Source of the DNA: Bacillota bacterium
GTDB taxonomy: Bacteria > Bacillota > SHA-98 > UBA4971
Assembly: GCA_012518595.1 (NCBI GenBank)
Contig: JAAYRV010000254.1
Location: 1 to 43,897, forward strand
Length of the DNA stretch: 43,897 nt
Direction of reading: 5' to 3'
A program made the translations under genes and the position numbers. Under the pieces are notes generated by a model. The model worked only from the letters and a program-made list of their open reading frames with translations, was not told where the DNA came from and ran no database searches. This document shows, one piece after another, positions 9,045 to 17,729 of the stretch (position 1 is the first letter of the stretch; each line of letters begins with the position of its first letter).

Positions 9045-9998
9045 ATGACAGATACTCCACGGAAGATAGCGACTCGCGATGCGTACGGGAAAGCCTTGGT
9101 GAGACTGGGCGAGGTCAACCCTGATGTGGTAGTCCTTGACGCAGACCTTTCCAAATCCACGAGAACGCACTGGTTTGCTGAAAAGTTTCCTGAGAGATTT
9201 TTTCAAATGGGTGTAGCGGAAGCTGATATGATGGGGACTGCTGCGGGCCTTGCAGCCTCAGGGAAGATTCCTTTTGCAAGCTCGTTTGCGATATTTGCAT
9301 CGGGCCGAGCCTATGATCAGGTGAGACAGACAGCGGGATATGGAAAGCTGAATATGAAGATAGGGGCAAGTCACGGAGGGATTACCGTAGGTGAGGACGG
9401 GGCATCCCATCAGTCTATTGAGGATGTGGCTCTTATGAGAGTGATCCCAGGAATGACAGTGATTGTCCCGGCGGATGCCGCTGAGACGGAACAGGCGGTA
9501 TTCGCTGCAGCCCGTCATGAAGGGCCGGTGTACATTCGTACAGGTAGAAGCGCTGTGCCGGTGCTATTTGATGACGGGTACGAGTTTGAGATAGGAAAAG
9601 CCGTACCTATCCGTGACGGCAAAGACGTCACGATAATTGCATGCGGTGTAATGATATCCGCAAGCCTCGAGGCAGCAGAGATCTTGTCGGAAAGAGGCGT
9701 TCTGGCCAGGGTGCTCAACATGGCTACTATTAAGCCTATTGATGCCGATGCAGTGGTTGCGGCAGCCAAAGAAACCGGAGCTATAGTGACTGCGGAAGAA
9801 CATAGCATTATCGGAGGTTTGGGAAGCGCAGTATGTGAGGTTACAAGTGAGCTGTGTCCGGTTCCTGTAGAGAGAATCGGCATACGCGACGTTTTTGGAC
9901 AATCAGGCAAGCCGGACGAGCTGATGAAAGCGTATTGCATGACCGGAGAGGACATTGCCCAGGCTGCCCTCAGGGCAATAGAACGAATTGGAACATAG
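9045..9998 (+). CDS. Transketolase, C-terminal subunit
   Basis: This is the second half of the split transketolase, supplying the pyrimidine-binding and C-terminal domains that complete the active site with the upstream subunit. The 317 residues begin TRDAYGKALVRLGEVNPDVVVLDADLSKSTRT and include RFFQMGVAEADMMGTAAGLA (with the Glu that activates TPP), the ASFAIFASGRAYDQVR region, SHGGITVGEDGASHQSIEDVALMR, and a C-terminal Rossmann-like domain ending in the GLGSAVCEV and DVFGQSGKPDELM segments. Length is usual for the family. A GGGGGA ribosome binding site precedes the ATG. About 85 nt follow before ftsE, with no evident terminator. Confidence 0.95.
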   Translation: MTDTPRKIATRDAYGKALVRLGEVNPDVVVLDADLSKSTRTHWFAEKFPERFFQMGVAEADMMGTAAGLAASGKIPFASSFAIFASGRAYDQVRQTAGYGKLNMKIGASHGGITVGEDGASHQSIEDVALMRVIPGMTVIVPADAAETEQAVFAAARHEGPVYIRTGRSAVPVLFDDGYEFEIGKAVPIRDGKDVTIIACGVMISASLEAAEILSERGVLARVLNMATIKPIDADAVVAAAKETGAIVTAEEHSIIGGLGSAVCEVTSELCPVPVERIGIRDVFGQSGKPDELMKAYCMTGEDIAQAALRAIERIGT

Positions 9999-10084
9999 TT
10001 CATGGTACGTGTAGGAGGGATTTAGCTCTATATTATCGAATTAAGAAAGATAAAGTCGTTATCCAGTAATCGCAGGAAGTGATT

Positions 10085-10798
10085 GTGTTGATTCGCTTCT
10101 ACAACGTAACCAAGGTTTACCCCAGCGGTGCAACTGGACTTGTTTCGGTCAATACCGCTATTAGGAAGGGAGAGTTTTTATTTCTGGTGGGTCCCAGCGG
10201 CGCCGGAAAGACTACTTTCTTGAAGCTCTTGACAAGAGAGATTGTGTCCACACGTGGTCAGGTGCTTTTGAACGGGCGTAATATCACTAGATTAAGGCCT
10301 GGGGAAGTGCCTTATTTGCGAAGAATGGTCAGAATGATATTTCAGGACTATAAGCTTCTTCCCAATAAGACTGTCTATGATAATGTGGCTTTTGCTTTGA
10401 TGGTGACGGAGAAGCCAAGGAGACGGATTAGGCCTCTCGCCAATGAAGCTTTGAAGCTCGTAGGCTTAGAGAGTAAGGCTGAGGCATATCCTGATGAGCT
10501 TTCCGGCGGTGAGCAGCAAAGGGTATCAATTGCCAGGGCGATTGTGGGGGATCCCACTGTTCTACTGGCTGACGAGCCTACAGGCAACCTTGATATGGAA
10601 ACATCATGGGATGTTATGGAGGTTCTTTTGCGCGTTAACAGGAGAGGCACTACAGTTATCATGTCTACGCACAATGCTGCAATAGTAGACGGACTGAGAC
10701 AACGGGTAATCGAGTTAGATAGCGGTAGAATTGTTCGCGATGATGAGAAGGGAGTTTATGAGGGTGAGGCTGAGTATAATGGGATACTTCCTGGCTGA
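10085..10798 (+). CDS. ftsE: Cell division ATP-binding protein FtsE
   Basis: FtsE is the ABC-type ATPase that with FtsX relays a cytoplasmic division signal to peptidoglycan hydrolases outside the membrane. The protein has a Walker A (VGPSGAGKTTFLKLL), a Q-loop (IFQDYKLLPNKTVYDNVAFAL, strongly FtsE-like), an ABC signature (LSGGEQQRVSIARAI), a Walker B (VLLADEPTGNLD) and an H-loop (MSTHN). I chose GTG 10085, five nt after an AGGAAG; TTG 10088 would give the canonical MIRFYNV start, and GTG 10079 lies too close to the binding site. It overlaps ftsX by about 40 nt, so the two are coupled. Confidence 0.96.
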   Translation: MLIRFYNVTKVYPSGATGLVSVNTAIRKGEFLFLVGPSGAGKTTFLKLLTREIVSTRGQVLLNGRNITRLRPGEVPYLRRMVRMIFQDYKLLPNKTVYDNVAFALMVTEKPRRRIRPLANEALKLVGLESKAEAYPDELSGGEQQRVSIARAIVGDPTVLLADEPTGNLDMETSWDVMEVLLRVNRRGTTVIMSTHNAAIVDGLRQRVIELDSGRIVRDDEKGVYEGEAEYNGILPG

Positions 10799-11642
10799 GG
10801 GCTGGGAATCAGCGAAACGCAATGTAAGCCTTATCTCCCTTGGGACAATGGCTGTGTCCATTTTTGTCCTGGGCGTATTCGCGCTCATCCTGATGAACTT
10901 GAGCAATGTCAACAATCATCTGAGATCCAGCATTGAGATAAGGGTTTACGTAGAAGATAACCTCACCCGTCAAGGCCTGGAGGCGTTGAAGCAGCAAATT
11001 GAGGGCATCGACGGTGTTGACGGGGTAACATATGTCAGCAAAGATGAAGGCCTGAACCGTCTGGTAAAGCAACTTGGAGAGAAAGCCGGACTCGTGGATA
11101 TCCTGGGCGAAAATCCGCTTCCCGATGCTTTTGATGTGCGTGTGTTTAATGCAGACAGTACAGGGGATATCGCGTCGAGGATTTCTGACCTGCCTCATAT
11201 CATCGGTGTCAATTACGGACAGGGGTTTACTGAGAAATTACTGGCGACCACCCGGTTCATTGCCATAGCTGCATTGGCACTGGCAGTCATACTTCTTGGC
11301 GCAACCGTATTCATTGTTGGGAATACTGTGCGACTCTCTTTGCATTCCCGCGCTCAGGAGATCGAAGTAATGAAACTGGTAGGGGCAACTGACTGGTTTA
11401 TCATGTGGCCGTTTATGATAGAGGGAATGATTTTGGGCTTCATGGGGTCTTCTATATCGGGAGTATTGCTCTATGCCGGCTATCGGGTGTGCATCGGCAG
11501 ACTCGGACCGGTAGCGCCCTTTCTTCCGGTAATTGCAGAGGCGGCGCCTGTCGCAAGGCTCTGTGTCAGTCTTGTTATACTTGGTGTGTTAATGGGGGTT
11601 CTTGCAGGTGGAGTTTTCACCAAGAAACACCTGGAAATCTAA
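10758..11642 (+). CDS. ftsX: Cell division protein FtsX
   Basis: FtsX is the membrane partner of FtsE; its extracellular loop binds and activates a coiled-coil peptidoglycan hydrolase. The sequence shows the usual FtsX layout: a cytoplasmic start (GYFLAEGWESAKRNV), TM1 (MAVSIFVLGVFALILMNL), an extracellular loop with IEIRVYVEDNLTRQGLEAL and GVDGVTYVSKDEGL, then three further TM segments with the conserved EIEVMKLVGATDWFI. Length (about 295) is normal. ATG 10758 is preferred because MRVRLSIMGYFL resembles FtsX starts, though its GGGAG is only 3 nt away; GTG 10764 or ATG 10743 are possible. The next gene, the LytM hydrolase, begins inside its 3' end. Confidence 0.95.
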   Translation: MRVRLSIMGYFLAEGWESAKRNVSLISLGTMAVSIFVLGVFALILMNLSNVNNHLRSSIEIRVYVEDNLTRQGLEALKQQIEGIDGVDGVTYVSKDEGLNRLVKQLGEKAGLVDILGENPLPDAFDVRVFNADSTGDIASRISDLPHIIGVNYGQGFTEKLLATTRFIAIAALALAVILLGATVFIVGNTVRLSLHSRAQEIEVMKLVGATDWFIMWPFMIEGMILGFMGSSISGVLLYAGYRVCIGRLGPVAPFLPVIAEAAPVARLCVSLVILGVLMGVLAGGVFTKKHLEI

Positions 11643-12825
11643 ACTGATTGTTTTTTTTCTTGTCGGAAGCTTCATATGCGGCGCAGCATCTCTGTCTGTC
11701 TGCGGCGAGACATCACCGGAGCTTACAGCGAAACGCGACCAATTACAGGAAGTTTCCGGCCAAGTTGATCAGACTAAGCAACAGCTTCTGACAATCAAGA
11801 GGAAAGAAAAGGGAGTCTTGAGCGAGCTCGAAGCGACTGAAATGAGATTGGAAAAGGCCAAGTCGCGTCTTACTTCTCTCGAAAAGCAAGTCAAGGATGT
11901 TGAGAAGCGCATTAGAGAGGCTGAACAGGATTTAGTGATTTCCGAAAAAGAACTGGCTCTTGCAGAGAAACGCCTCGAGGAGAGGCTCAGCGTGCTAAAG
12001 AACAGATTGAGAGCCATGTACATGTGGGGTCCCGGTAATTACATGGAAGCTCTTTTTGCAGCTTCGAGTTTCACGGAATTTTTGGGGAGATACGATTATC
12101 TAAGGATGATTGCAGAAAATGACGCCGAGTGCCTGAATGAGATTGAGCTTGAAATTCAGGGGCTTTCTGATCGCATGGAAGAGGTAGAAAAGAAGAAGGT
12201 CGCACTTGAGAACCAGCGTGTGAAGCTTGCTTCTACAAAGGTTGAGTTTACGGAGCAAGAAATACAGTTGGGAGTCCAAGTAAAAGAGAGAGAGACGCAG
12301 CTTACTAAATTGCAGACGGAAAGAGTCAGGTACGAAAAGGCTTTAGATGAGCTGGAAGAGATCAGTAGAGAACTGGAGAGGGTCATACGAGAGCAACAAG
12401 CCCGCGATATCCGAGAGGGAAAGGGTATTCCCAGATGGACCGGGAAGTTTATCATGCCTGTCCAGGGGCGGATAACTTCGGAATTTGGAAACAGGTATCA
12501 CCCCATTCTCAAGAGGTACAGGTTACATTCAGGTATCGATATAGGGGTTCCCACCGGGACTCCGGTGCGTGCAGCGGCTGATGGCGTCATTATCCACAGT
12601 GGATGGATAACCGGATATGGTTATACTGTTATCATTGACCATGGAGGCGGGCTCTCCACTCTTTATGGCCACAATTCTTCGCTTGTTGTGAAAGCAGGCC
12701 AGACTGTGCTTCAAGGCGATGCAGTAGCAAAGGCCGGAAGCACAGGAGTCTCTACAGGCCCTCACGTTCACTTTGAAGTACGGGATCAAGGCGCTCCGGT
12801 GAATCCATGGCAATGGTTGAAATAG
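11608..12825 (+). CDS. EnvC/PcsB-like coiled-coil M23 (LytM) murein hydrolase
   Basis: This is a secreted peptidoglycan hydrolase or activator, expected to be switched on by FtsEX. An N-terminal hydrophobic signal segment (LIVFFLVGSFICGAASLSV) is followed by a long coiled coil (about residues 30-265, rich in E, K, Q and L), then a C-terminal LytM domain. Zinc ligands are all present: HSGIDIG (His and Asp), LYGH, and PHVHFEV. E. coli EnvC lacks these ligands and only activates amidases, so this protein may cut peptidoglycan itself. Its start lies within ftsX: GTG 11608 is 9 nt after GGGGG, and TTG 11602 is an alternative. The ftsE-ftsX-hydrolase order predicts a direct partnership. Confidence 0.93.
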   Translation: MEFSPRNTWKSKLIVFFLVGSFICGAASLSVCGETSPELTAKRDQLQEVSGQVDQTKQQLLTIKRKEKGVLSELEATEMRLEKAKSRLTSLEKQVKDVEKRIREAEQDLVISEKELALAEKRLEERLSVLKNRLRAMYMWGPGNYMEALFAASSFTEFLGRYDYLRMIAENDAECLNEIELEIQGLSDRMEEVEKKKVALENQRVKLASTKVEFTEQEIQLGVQVKERETQLTKLQTERVRYEKALDELEEISRELERVIREQQARDIREGKGIPRWTGKFIMPVQGRITSEFGNRYHPILKRYRLHSGIDIGVPTGTPVRAAADGVIIHSGWITGYGYTVIIDHGGGLSTLYGHNSSLVVKAGQTVLQGDAVAKAGSTGVSTGPHVHFEVRDQGAPVNPWQWLK

Positions 12826-12868
12826 TGGTATGCTTTTGGAATTATAAGATGGAAACTGGTGAAGAAGT

Positions 12869-14128
12869 ATGAGAAAGTGTCTTCGTTGGATTTGCTTAGT
12901 CGTCGCACTCACGGCAGTTGCCGGGGTGCTGTTTTTAGAATATAGCCCCCTTGTGAGGGCCGCGGATAGTGCGTCTGAAGCGTCTCGGAGTTCTCAGGCA
13001 GAACGTGCTCAAGCTGCTCTGGAAACGCTCTACATATTGAAGAACTTCTACTTCTATCCTGCTGACGAGACAGTGTTGCTTGAGGCATATAGCCATGAGC
13101 AGAGTGTAGAAGATATGATTAAGGCTTTGGATGATCCATTTGCGCGGTTCATGAACGAATCGGAGTTTCGCACTTTTATGGAAGACATGAAAGGATCCTT
13201 TGACGGAATAGGCATAGTGGTAGGAATCCTTGAGGGAGAACTGACCATTGTGGCCCCGATCAAAGGCACTCCCGGGGAACGCGCAGGCTTGCTGCCTTTA
13301 GACAAGATCAAGCATATCGACGGCAGAACCACCCAGGATATGGCTTTGGAATATGCTGTTTCATTGATGAAAGGCAAGAAAGGGACTACCGTTGTTCTGG
13401 GAATAGAACGAACGGAGAATGAGGAGACCGGTTCTTTCGACGTAAGTATTGTTCGCGACACAATAGTGGTTCCGCGTACTTCCTGTGAAATGTTGGAGGG
13501 CAACATAGGATATGTCCATCTGGCTTCGTTTTTCGGCGAGAATACGGCTGAAGAAATGATGGAGGAGATTAGAAGTCTCCTTGATCAAGAAATGAAAGGC
13601 TTTATCCTTGACCTTCGGCTAAATCCCGGAGGCTCCGTGGATTTGGCAGTGCAAGTGGCAACTAAGTTTTTGCCTACAGGAACCCCTGTTGTTCACATGG
13701 TAGATAAGAACGGGAAACGGGTTACATACCATGCTGGTCCCGGAGATAAATTGGATATTCCCATGGTTGTGTTGGTTAACGAAGTAAGCGCAAGCTCGTC
13801 CGAAATTGTGGCAGGCGCGCTAAGGGATACCAGGCGTGCCACCATAGTTGGGGTCAAAACATTCGGTAAGGGGTCCGTTCAGACTATCTATCCATTGTCT
13901 GACGGTTCTGCGATTTCCATAACAACTCACAAATACCTGACTGCGGGTGAGCATTCAATTGACAAAAAAGGCATAGAGCCTGATGTCGTAATGGAGCTTC
14001 CCAAAGTGTCTGAGGACTCTTCGGAGAGTGTCACCGATACGCAGCTCGAGGCCGCGATCAAGATTCTAAGAGAGCAGTTGGAAAACGAACAGTTGGAAAA
14101 CGAACAGTCAAACAAAGTTGCAGGGTGA
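12869..14128 (+). CDS. S41 family C-terminal processing peptidase (CtpA/CtpB-like)
   Basis: This is a secreted serine protease with a PDZ domain that trims exported proteins; relatives process sporulation signalling and envelope proteins. Order of parts: signal or anchor segment (about residues 5-30, LRWICLVVALTAVAGVLFL), an N-terminal helical region, a PDZ domain (GSFDGIGIVVGI..APIKGTPGERAGLLPLDKI), then the S41 core with GFILDLRLNPGG, the catalytic Ser in VSASSSEIVAGALRD and the catalytic Lys in KTFGKGSVQT. Length of 419 is usual. The last residues contain a tandem LENEQ LENEQ encoded by a 15-bp duplication. B. subtilis also has ctpB next to ftsEX and upstream of minJ, the same context as here. 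Confidence 0.95.
   Translation: MRKCLRWICLVVALTAVAGVLFLEYSPLVRAADSASEASRSSQAERAQAALETLYILKNFYFYPADETVLLEAYSHEQSVEDMIKALDDPFARFMNESEFRTFMEDMKGSFDGIGIVVGILEGELTIVAPIKGTPGERAGLLPLDKIKHIDGRTTQDMALEYAVSLMKGKKGTTVVLGIERTENEETGSFDVSIVRDTIVVPRTSCEMLEGNIGYVHLASFFGENTAEEMMEEIRSLLDQEMKGFILDLRLNPGGSVDLAVQVATKFLPTGTPVVHMVDKNGKRVTYHAGPGDKLDIPMVVLVNEVSASSSEIVAGALRDTRRATIVGVKTFGKGSVQTIYPLSDGSAISITTHKYLTAGEHSIDKKGIEPDVVMELPKVSEDSSESVTDTQLEAAIKILREQLENEQLENEQSNKVAG
14075..14104 (+). repeat. 15-bp in-frame tandem duplication at the ctpA 3' end
   Basis: The unit CAGTTGGAAAACGAA occurs twice without a gap and is followed by another CAG. It adds five residues (QLENE) per copy to the hydrophilic tail of the S41 peptidase. 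Copy number may vary between strains by replication slippage. Confidence 0.9.
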
Positions 14129-14172
14129 CGTATAATGAATAGTAGTCTGCTGACTAAATGGGAGTGGCCTTG

Positions 14173-15432
14173 ATGTTTCCATTCGGAAAGATACTTGTCA
14201 CTATCCTTATGTTGATCCCACAAGCAGTGCTTCATCCTGTTTTTTGGGTGGTCATTGCGCTCATTACCGCCCAGTATTCTCGTGCTGCAAGGGTCGAAGC
14301 TAATCTATACGGGCAGGCTGTTGAGTCGCCGATTTCACGTCTTCTTACATCTGTCTTGCTTGGCGTCATAGCAGGATTTGTCGCCAGTCTCATTTTGATT
14401 TTTGTAGGTGTTACCGTAACCAGGGCAGGAGTCTCGTTCATCCTTCCGCTGGCCGTCTTTCTTATGCTTATTGACCAGCGGTTTTTGTGTTTCTCATACG
14501 CCGGCGGACTCGTGGCTTTATCCAGCCTGATATTTGGCTGGCCGGAAGTGGGAGTTACGGATATCATGATTCTCGTTGCAGTGCTCCACTTGATTGAGGG
14601 GCTGTTGATCCGCATGACGGGGAGTAAGGGAGCGCTTCCCCTTTACATGCGAACGCAGGAAGGACGGGTAGTGGGCGGCTTCGTATTGCAGAAGTTCTGG
14701 CCTCTACCTATCGTAAGCATGATGCTGTTGACTCCTCAGGCAAGTGAACTGGACAGTTTGGCAGGTGGCTTAATATCAATGCCGGAATGGTGGCCGCTGA
14801 TAAGGCCGGGAATATTACCACCTGAAGGGCATGAGCTTCTATTCGCTATGTTCGTGCTCCCTGCGGCTTTAGGTTACGGGGATTTTGCCCTTGCCAGAAG
14901 TCCGGAAGAGAGAGCCTCACGTACTGCCCGAGACCTCCTAATCTTCAGCCTGGCTCTCCTGGCATTGGCTTTGCTCTCCATACCGTTTCCGTGGGTTCAG
15001 TGGGTGGCCGCGATTGTTTCGCCTGTAGGGCATGAATTCGTGATTGCGTCAGGAAGACGCGGAGAGACTATGGAACCTGCGCTTTTCTCGGAGAATCCCA
15101 GGGGGTTGGTTATTCTTGATGTTGTGCCTAATTCGCCTGCAGCTGAGGCAGGTTTCAGAAGCCGGGATATTATTACTTCTGTAAATGGCCAACTGATAAA
15201 GAGCCCGCAAGACCTTAGGATGGCGTTTAGCGCGTATGTCCCCTGGTATTATATTGAGGCTGAGCGGCCCGGCACTGACGTCGCGGGAAAGCGCTTCTCA
15301 CGGTCTATCGCAGGCACAGTGGAGAGGGTTGGCATTATCCCAGCTCCTGCGCCGGGTGATAGTGCGCATGCAAAGGTGCCGGTGGCGTCTTTAGAAGGGC
15401 CGTTGGCCAGATGGATTAGGCGGATCCGGTAG
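14173..15432 (+). CDS. MinJ-like polytopic membrane protein with C-terminal PDZ domain
   Basis: The N-terminal two thirds carry about seven or eight hydrophobic segments (for example ILVTILMLIPQAVLHPVFWV, LLTSVLLGVIAGFVASLILI, VSFILPLAVFLMLI and LLIFSLALLALALLSIPF). A PDZ domain follows (about residues 305-395: GLVILDVVPNSPAAEAGFRSRDIITSVNGQLI). This architecture, the length of about 420, and a place downstream of ftsEX and ctp match B. subtilis MinJ (YvjD), which bridges DivIVA and MinCD to position division. No MinC/D or DivIVA gene is in view, so the role is inferred. ATG 14173 is preferred over ATG 14158 because GGGAGTGG then lies 5-8 nt upstream. An intergenic region of about 300 nt follows. 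Confidence 0.72.
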   Translation: MFPFGKILVTILMLIPQAVLHPVFWVVIALITAQYSRAARVEANLYGQAVESPISRLLTSVLLGVIAGFVASLILIFVGVTVTRAGVSFILPLAVFLMLIDQRFLCFSYAGGLVALSSLIFGWPEVGVTDIMILVAVLHLIEGLLIRMTGSKGALPLYMRTQEGRVVGGFVLQKFWPLPIVSMMLLTPQASELDSLAGGLISMPEWWPLIRPGILPPEGHELLFAMFVLPAALGYGDFALARSPEERASRTARDLLIFSLALLALALLSIPFPWVQWVAAIVSPVGHEFVIASGRRGETMEPALFSENPRGLVILDVVPNSPAAEAGFRSRDIITSVNGQLIKSPQDLRMAFSAYVPWYYIEAERPGTDVAGKRFSRSIAGTVERVGIIPAPAPGDSAHAKVPVASLEGPLARWIRRIR

Positions 15433-15516
15433 AGTCCGGAACAGGATGATTAATCCCCGGAATAATCCCTCCTCTTGATACGGAGCTCTTCCTTTATCAA
15501 ACCCCTCATTTACTTA

Positions 15517-15545
15517 TTGTTTCCCTACGAAAGGGAGGAAATATT
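15517..15545 (+). promoter_or_regulatory. Possible sigma-A promoter for uvrBAC
   Basis: TTGTTT at 15517-15522 and AATATT at 15540-15545 are 17 nt apart, each with about four of six consensus bases. Transcription from here would start just before the LexA-like box, so a bound repressor would block it. On its own the match is weak; the box next to it is the main support. Confidence 0.3.
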
Positions 15546-15555
15546 ACATTGGTGC

Positions 15556-15569
15556 CGAATGTATGTTCG
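15556..15569 (+). promoter_or_regulatory. LexA (SOS) box upstream of uvrB
   Basis: CGAATGTATGTTCG matches the Gram-positive LexA/DinR operator CGAAC-N4-GTTCG at all but one position of the core (T for C in the left arm). It lies about 165 nt upstream of uvrB, the first gene of the uvrB-uvrA-uvrC cluster, and uvrBA is a known LexA target in Bacillus. This supports DNA-damage induction of excision repair here. Confidence 0.72.
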
Positions 15570-15661
15570 TAGCGGTTTCTGTATTGCCCACCTACGCCGG
15601 CATGGCATGGCATTTGTCGATTGCAGGCAGGCCATTTATGAAAGATGAGGTTATAAGGATA

Positions 15662-15679
15662 CATTGCAGTACTGCAATG
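15662..15679. promoter_or_regulatory. Perfect 18-bp palindrome in the uvrB leader
   Basis: CATTGCAGTACTGCAATG is its own reverse complement across all 18 bases. It lies 54 nt upstream of the uvrB start and 93 nt after the LexA-like box. The zero-length loop favours a binding site for a dimeric protein over an RNA hairpin. It does not resemble the LexA consensus, and the protein that would bind it is unknown. Confidence 0.6.
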
Positions 15680-15733
15680 GGTGTTTTAGAATGATCATAA
15701 ACGCGGTCTAATGTTAGGCAGGAGGCTTGTCGG

Positions 15734-17704
15734 TTGAGTGAATTCCAGCTAAAGACAGATTTGACACCTAAAGGCGACCAAGCTGAGGCCGCCCGAAAGC
15801 TCCAGGAAGGCATTATTGCGGGACAGAGGTTTCAGACACTGCTCGGGGCTACCGGGACAGGCAAAACCTTTACTGACGCCTTGGTGGTCCAGGAGGTGCA
15901 AAAACCTACTCTCGTTATTGCCCATAACAAGACATTAGCAGCTCAACTCTGCAGTGAGTTTCGCGCGCTGTTTTCGGACAACGCTGTAGAGTATTTTGTC
16001 AGCTACTACGATTACTACCAGCCTGAAGCCTATGTTCCGCAATCTGACACTTACATTGAGAAGGACGCATCCATAAACGATGAAATTGACAGGTTGCGGC
16101 ACAGGGCTACAAGTGCTCTTTTGGAACGAAGCGATGTCCTGATTGTGGCAAGTGTGTCATGTATCTACGGACTCGGTTCTCCTGAAGATTATAAGGAAAT
16201 GACAGTGGCGCTGAAACTCGGGCAGGAGACGGATAGAGACGGCATTTTGAGAGATCTTGTAAGGATTCAGTATGTGCGAAATGACATTGGATTTACAAGA
16301 GGGACGTTTCGGGTGCGCGGAGATGTTGTTGAGATAATTCCTGCGTATGAGGAAAATGTAATTCGGATCGAGTTTTTCGGGGATGAAGTCGACCGTATTC
16401 TGCAGGTAGATGCAATCACCGGGGAAATACTTGAGGAGCGAGAGTCCATAACAGTTTTCCCTGCGACCCATTTCATCACCAATGAGGAGAAACTAAAACG
16501 TGCCATTGTCAGTATCGAGGAAGAACTCGAGGAGAGACTCGCCTTTTTGCGTGAAAGAGGAAAGCTTTTGGAAGCTCAACGACTTGAGCAAAGGACCAGG
16601 TACGATCTGGAGATGCTTCGTGAAGTCGGATACTGTCAGGGAATTGAAAACTACTCTCGTCACTTGACAGGGAGACAACCCGGAGAGCCGCCTGCAACGC
16701 TCCTGGATTATTTCCCCGCTGATTTCCTGATAATCATTGACGAATCCCACGTGACGCTTCCCCAGTTACATGCTATGCACGCAGGGGACAGATCACGTAA
16801 GCAGAATCTTGTCGAATACGGGTTTAGATTGCCCTCGGCCTATGATAATCGACCGCTCACGTTTGATGAGTTTGAGGCCCGTGTGAACCAGGCGATCTTT
16901 GCTTCCGCGACACCGGGACGATATGAGTTTGAAGTAAGCAATCAGGTGGTGGAGCAAATTATCAGGCCTACAGGGCTTATCGATCCCGAAATCATAGTGC
17001 GTCCTACGCGGAATCAAATTGATGACCTTTTGGCTGAGATCCAAGATCGGGTAAAGGCTGATGAAAGGGTCTTAGTGACCACACTTACTAAGAAGATGGC
17101 AGAGGATCTCACTGATTACCTATTGGAAGTGGGAGTGAAAGCCAGATACCTACATTCAGAAGTGCAGACCCTGGAGAGGGTTGAGATTCTGAGAGACTTG
17201 CGTCTCGGCGAATTTGATGTCTTAGTGGGGATTAACCTTCTCAGGGAAGGTCTGGACCTTCCTGAGGTCTCACTTGTAGCGATTCTGGATGCGGACAAAG
17301 AGGGTTTCCTGCGCTCGGAAACATCGCTTATCCAGACTATTGGCCGTGCTGCGCGTAATGTTAACGGCAAAGTTATAATGTACGCTGACACTATTACCCA
17401 ATCCATGAAAAAAGCTATTGACGAAACTTACAGGCGTCGCAAGATCCAAATGGAGTATAATAGACGCCATGGTATTACTCCTGAATCCGTGAAAAAGGCA
17501 ATTCATGACATAACTGAAATGTTGAGAGTCGCGGAAGATAAGCCGGTTTACGGATTGGATGAGACTGCCATGTCCCATAAAGAAGCCGCAAAACTCATAC
17601 GGACATTGGAAGACGAGATGTATAAGGCAGCCCAGGCTTTAGAGTTTGAGCGCGCTGCAGAAATTCGTGACAGGATACGAGACCTTCGCACGCAGTTTGT
17701 ATGA
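15734..17704 (+). CDS. uvrB: Excinuclease ABC subunit B
   Basis: UvrB is the DNA-loading helicase-like subunit of nucleotide excision repair: it receives damaged DNA from UvrA and recruits UvrC. The 656 residues contain Walker A ([15 protein letters not shown]), the damage-probing beta-hairpin segment ([20 protein letters not shown]), the DEAD-like IIDESH, helicase motifs through [19 protein letters not shown], and a C-terminal UVR helix pair ([20 protein letters not shown]) that contacts UvrC. The TTG start lies 9 nt after AGGAGG. The Walker A has GATGTGKT where many UvrB proteins have GVTGSGKT, a conservative change. It heads the uvrB-uvrA-uvrC cluster; its leader carries a LexA-like box. 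Confidence 0.98.
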   Translation: MSEFQLKTDLTPKGDQAEAARKLQEGIIAGQRFQTLLGATGTGKTFTDALVVQEVQKPTLVIAHNKTLAAQLCSEFRALFSDNAVEYFVSYYDYYQPEAYVPQSDTYIEKDASINDEIDRLRHRATSALLERSDVLIVASVSCIYGLGSPEDYKEMTVALKLGQETDRDGILRDLVRIQYVRNDIGFTRGTFRVRGDVVEIIPAYEENVIRIEFFGDEVDRILQVDAITGEILEERESITVFPATHFITNEEKLKRAIVSIEEELEERLAFLRERGKLLEAQRLEQRTRYDLEMLREVGYCQGIENYSRHLTGRQPGEPPATLLDYFPADFLIIIDESHVTLPQLHAMHAGDRSRKQNLVEYGFRLPSAYDNRPLTFDEFEARVNQAIFASATPGRYEFEVSNQVVEQIIRPTGLIDPEIIVRPTRNQIDDLLAEIQDRVKADERVLVTTLTKKMAEDLTDYLLEVGVKARYLHSEVQTLERVEILRDLRLGEFDVLVGINLLREGLDLPEVSLVAILDADKEGFLRSETSLIQTIGRAARNVNGKVIMYADTITQSMKKAIDETYRRRKIQMEYNRRHGITPESVKKAIHDITEMLRVAEDKPVYGLDETAMSHKEAAKLIRTLEDEMYKAAQALEFERAAEIRDRIRDLRTQFV

Positions 17705-17729
17705 TGCGGAGGTTTCCGGAGGAGATATT

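Larger units (their letters stand above)
15433..15733 (+). other. Intergenic leader between the MinJ-like gene and uvrB
   Basis: I see no convincing gene in these 301 nt. They hold an imperfect hairpin (TTGATA at 15475 pairing with TATCAA at 15495) that may terminate the upstream unit, a weak promoter near 15517-15545, a LexA-type box (15556-15569) and a perfect palindrome (15662-15679). A strong AGGGAGGA at 15532 leads only to a tiny frame beginning at 15549 or 15552 (at most eight codons including the stop). Confidence 0.7.

Noticed and set aside
9515-10003. Minus-strand open frame of 162 codons opposite the transketolase C subunit
   Set aside because: It is fully antisense to a clear conserved gene, and the residues show no protein family pattern.
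15559-15648. Possible 29-codon gene in the uvrB leader starting at ATG 15559
   Set aside because: The strong AGGGAGGA lies too far upstream (about 19 nt), the frame overlaps the LexA-like box, and the peptide has no recognisable feature.
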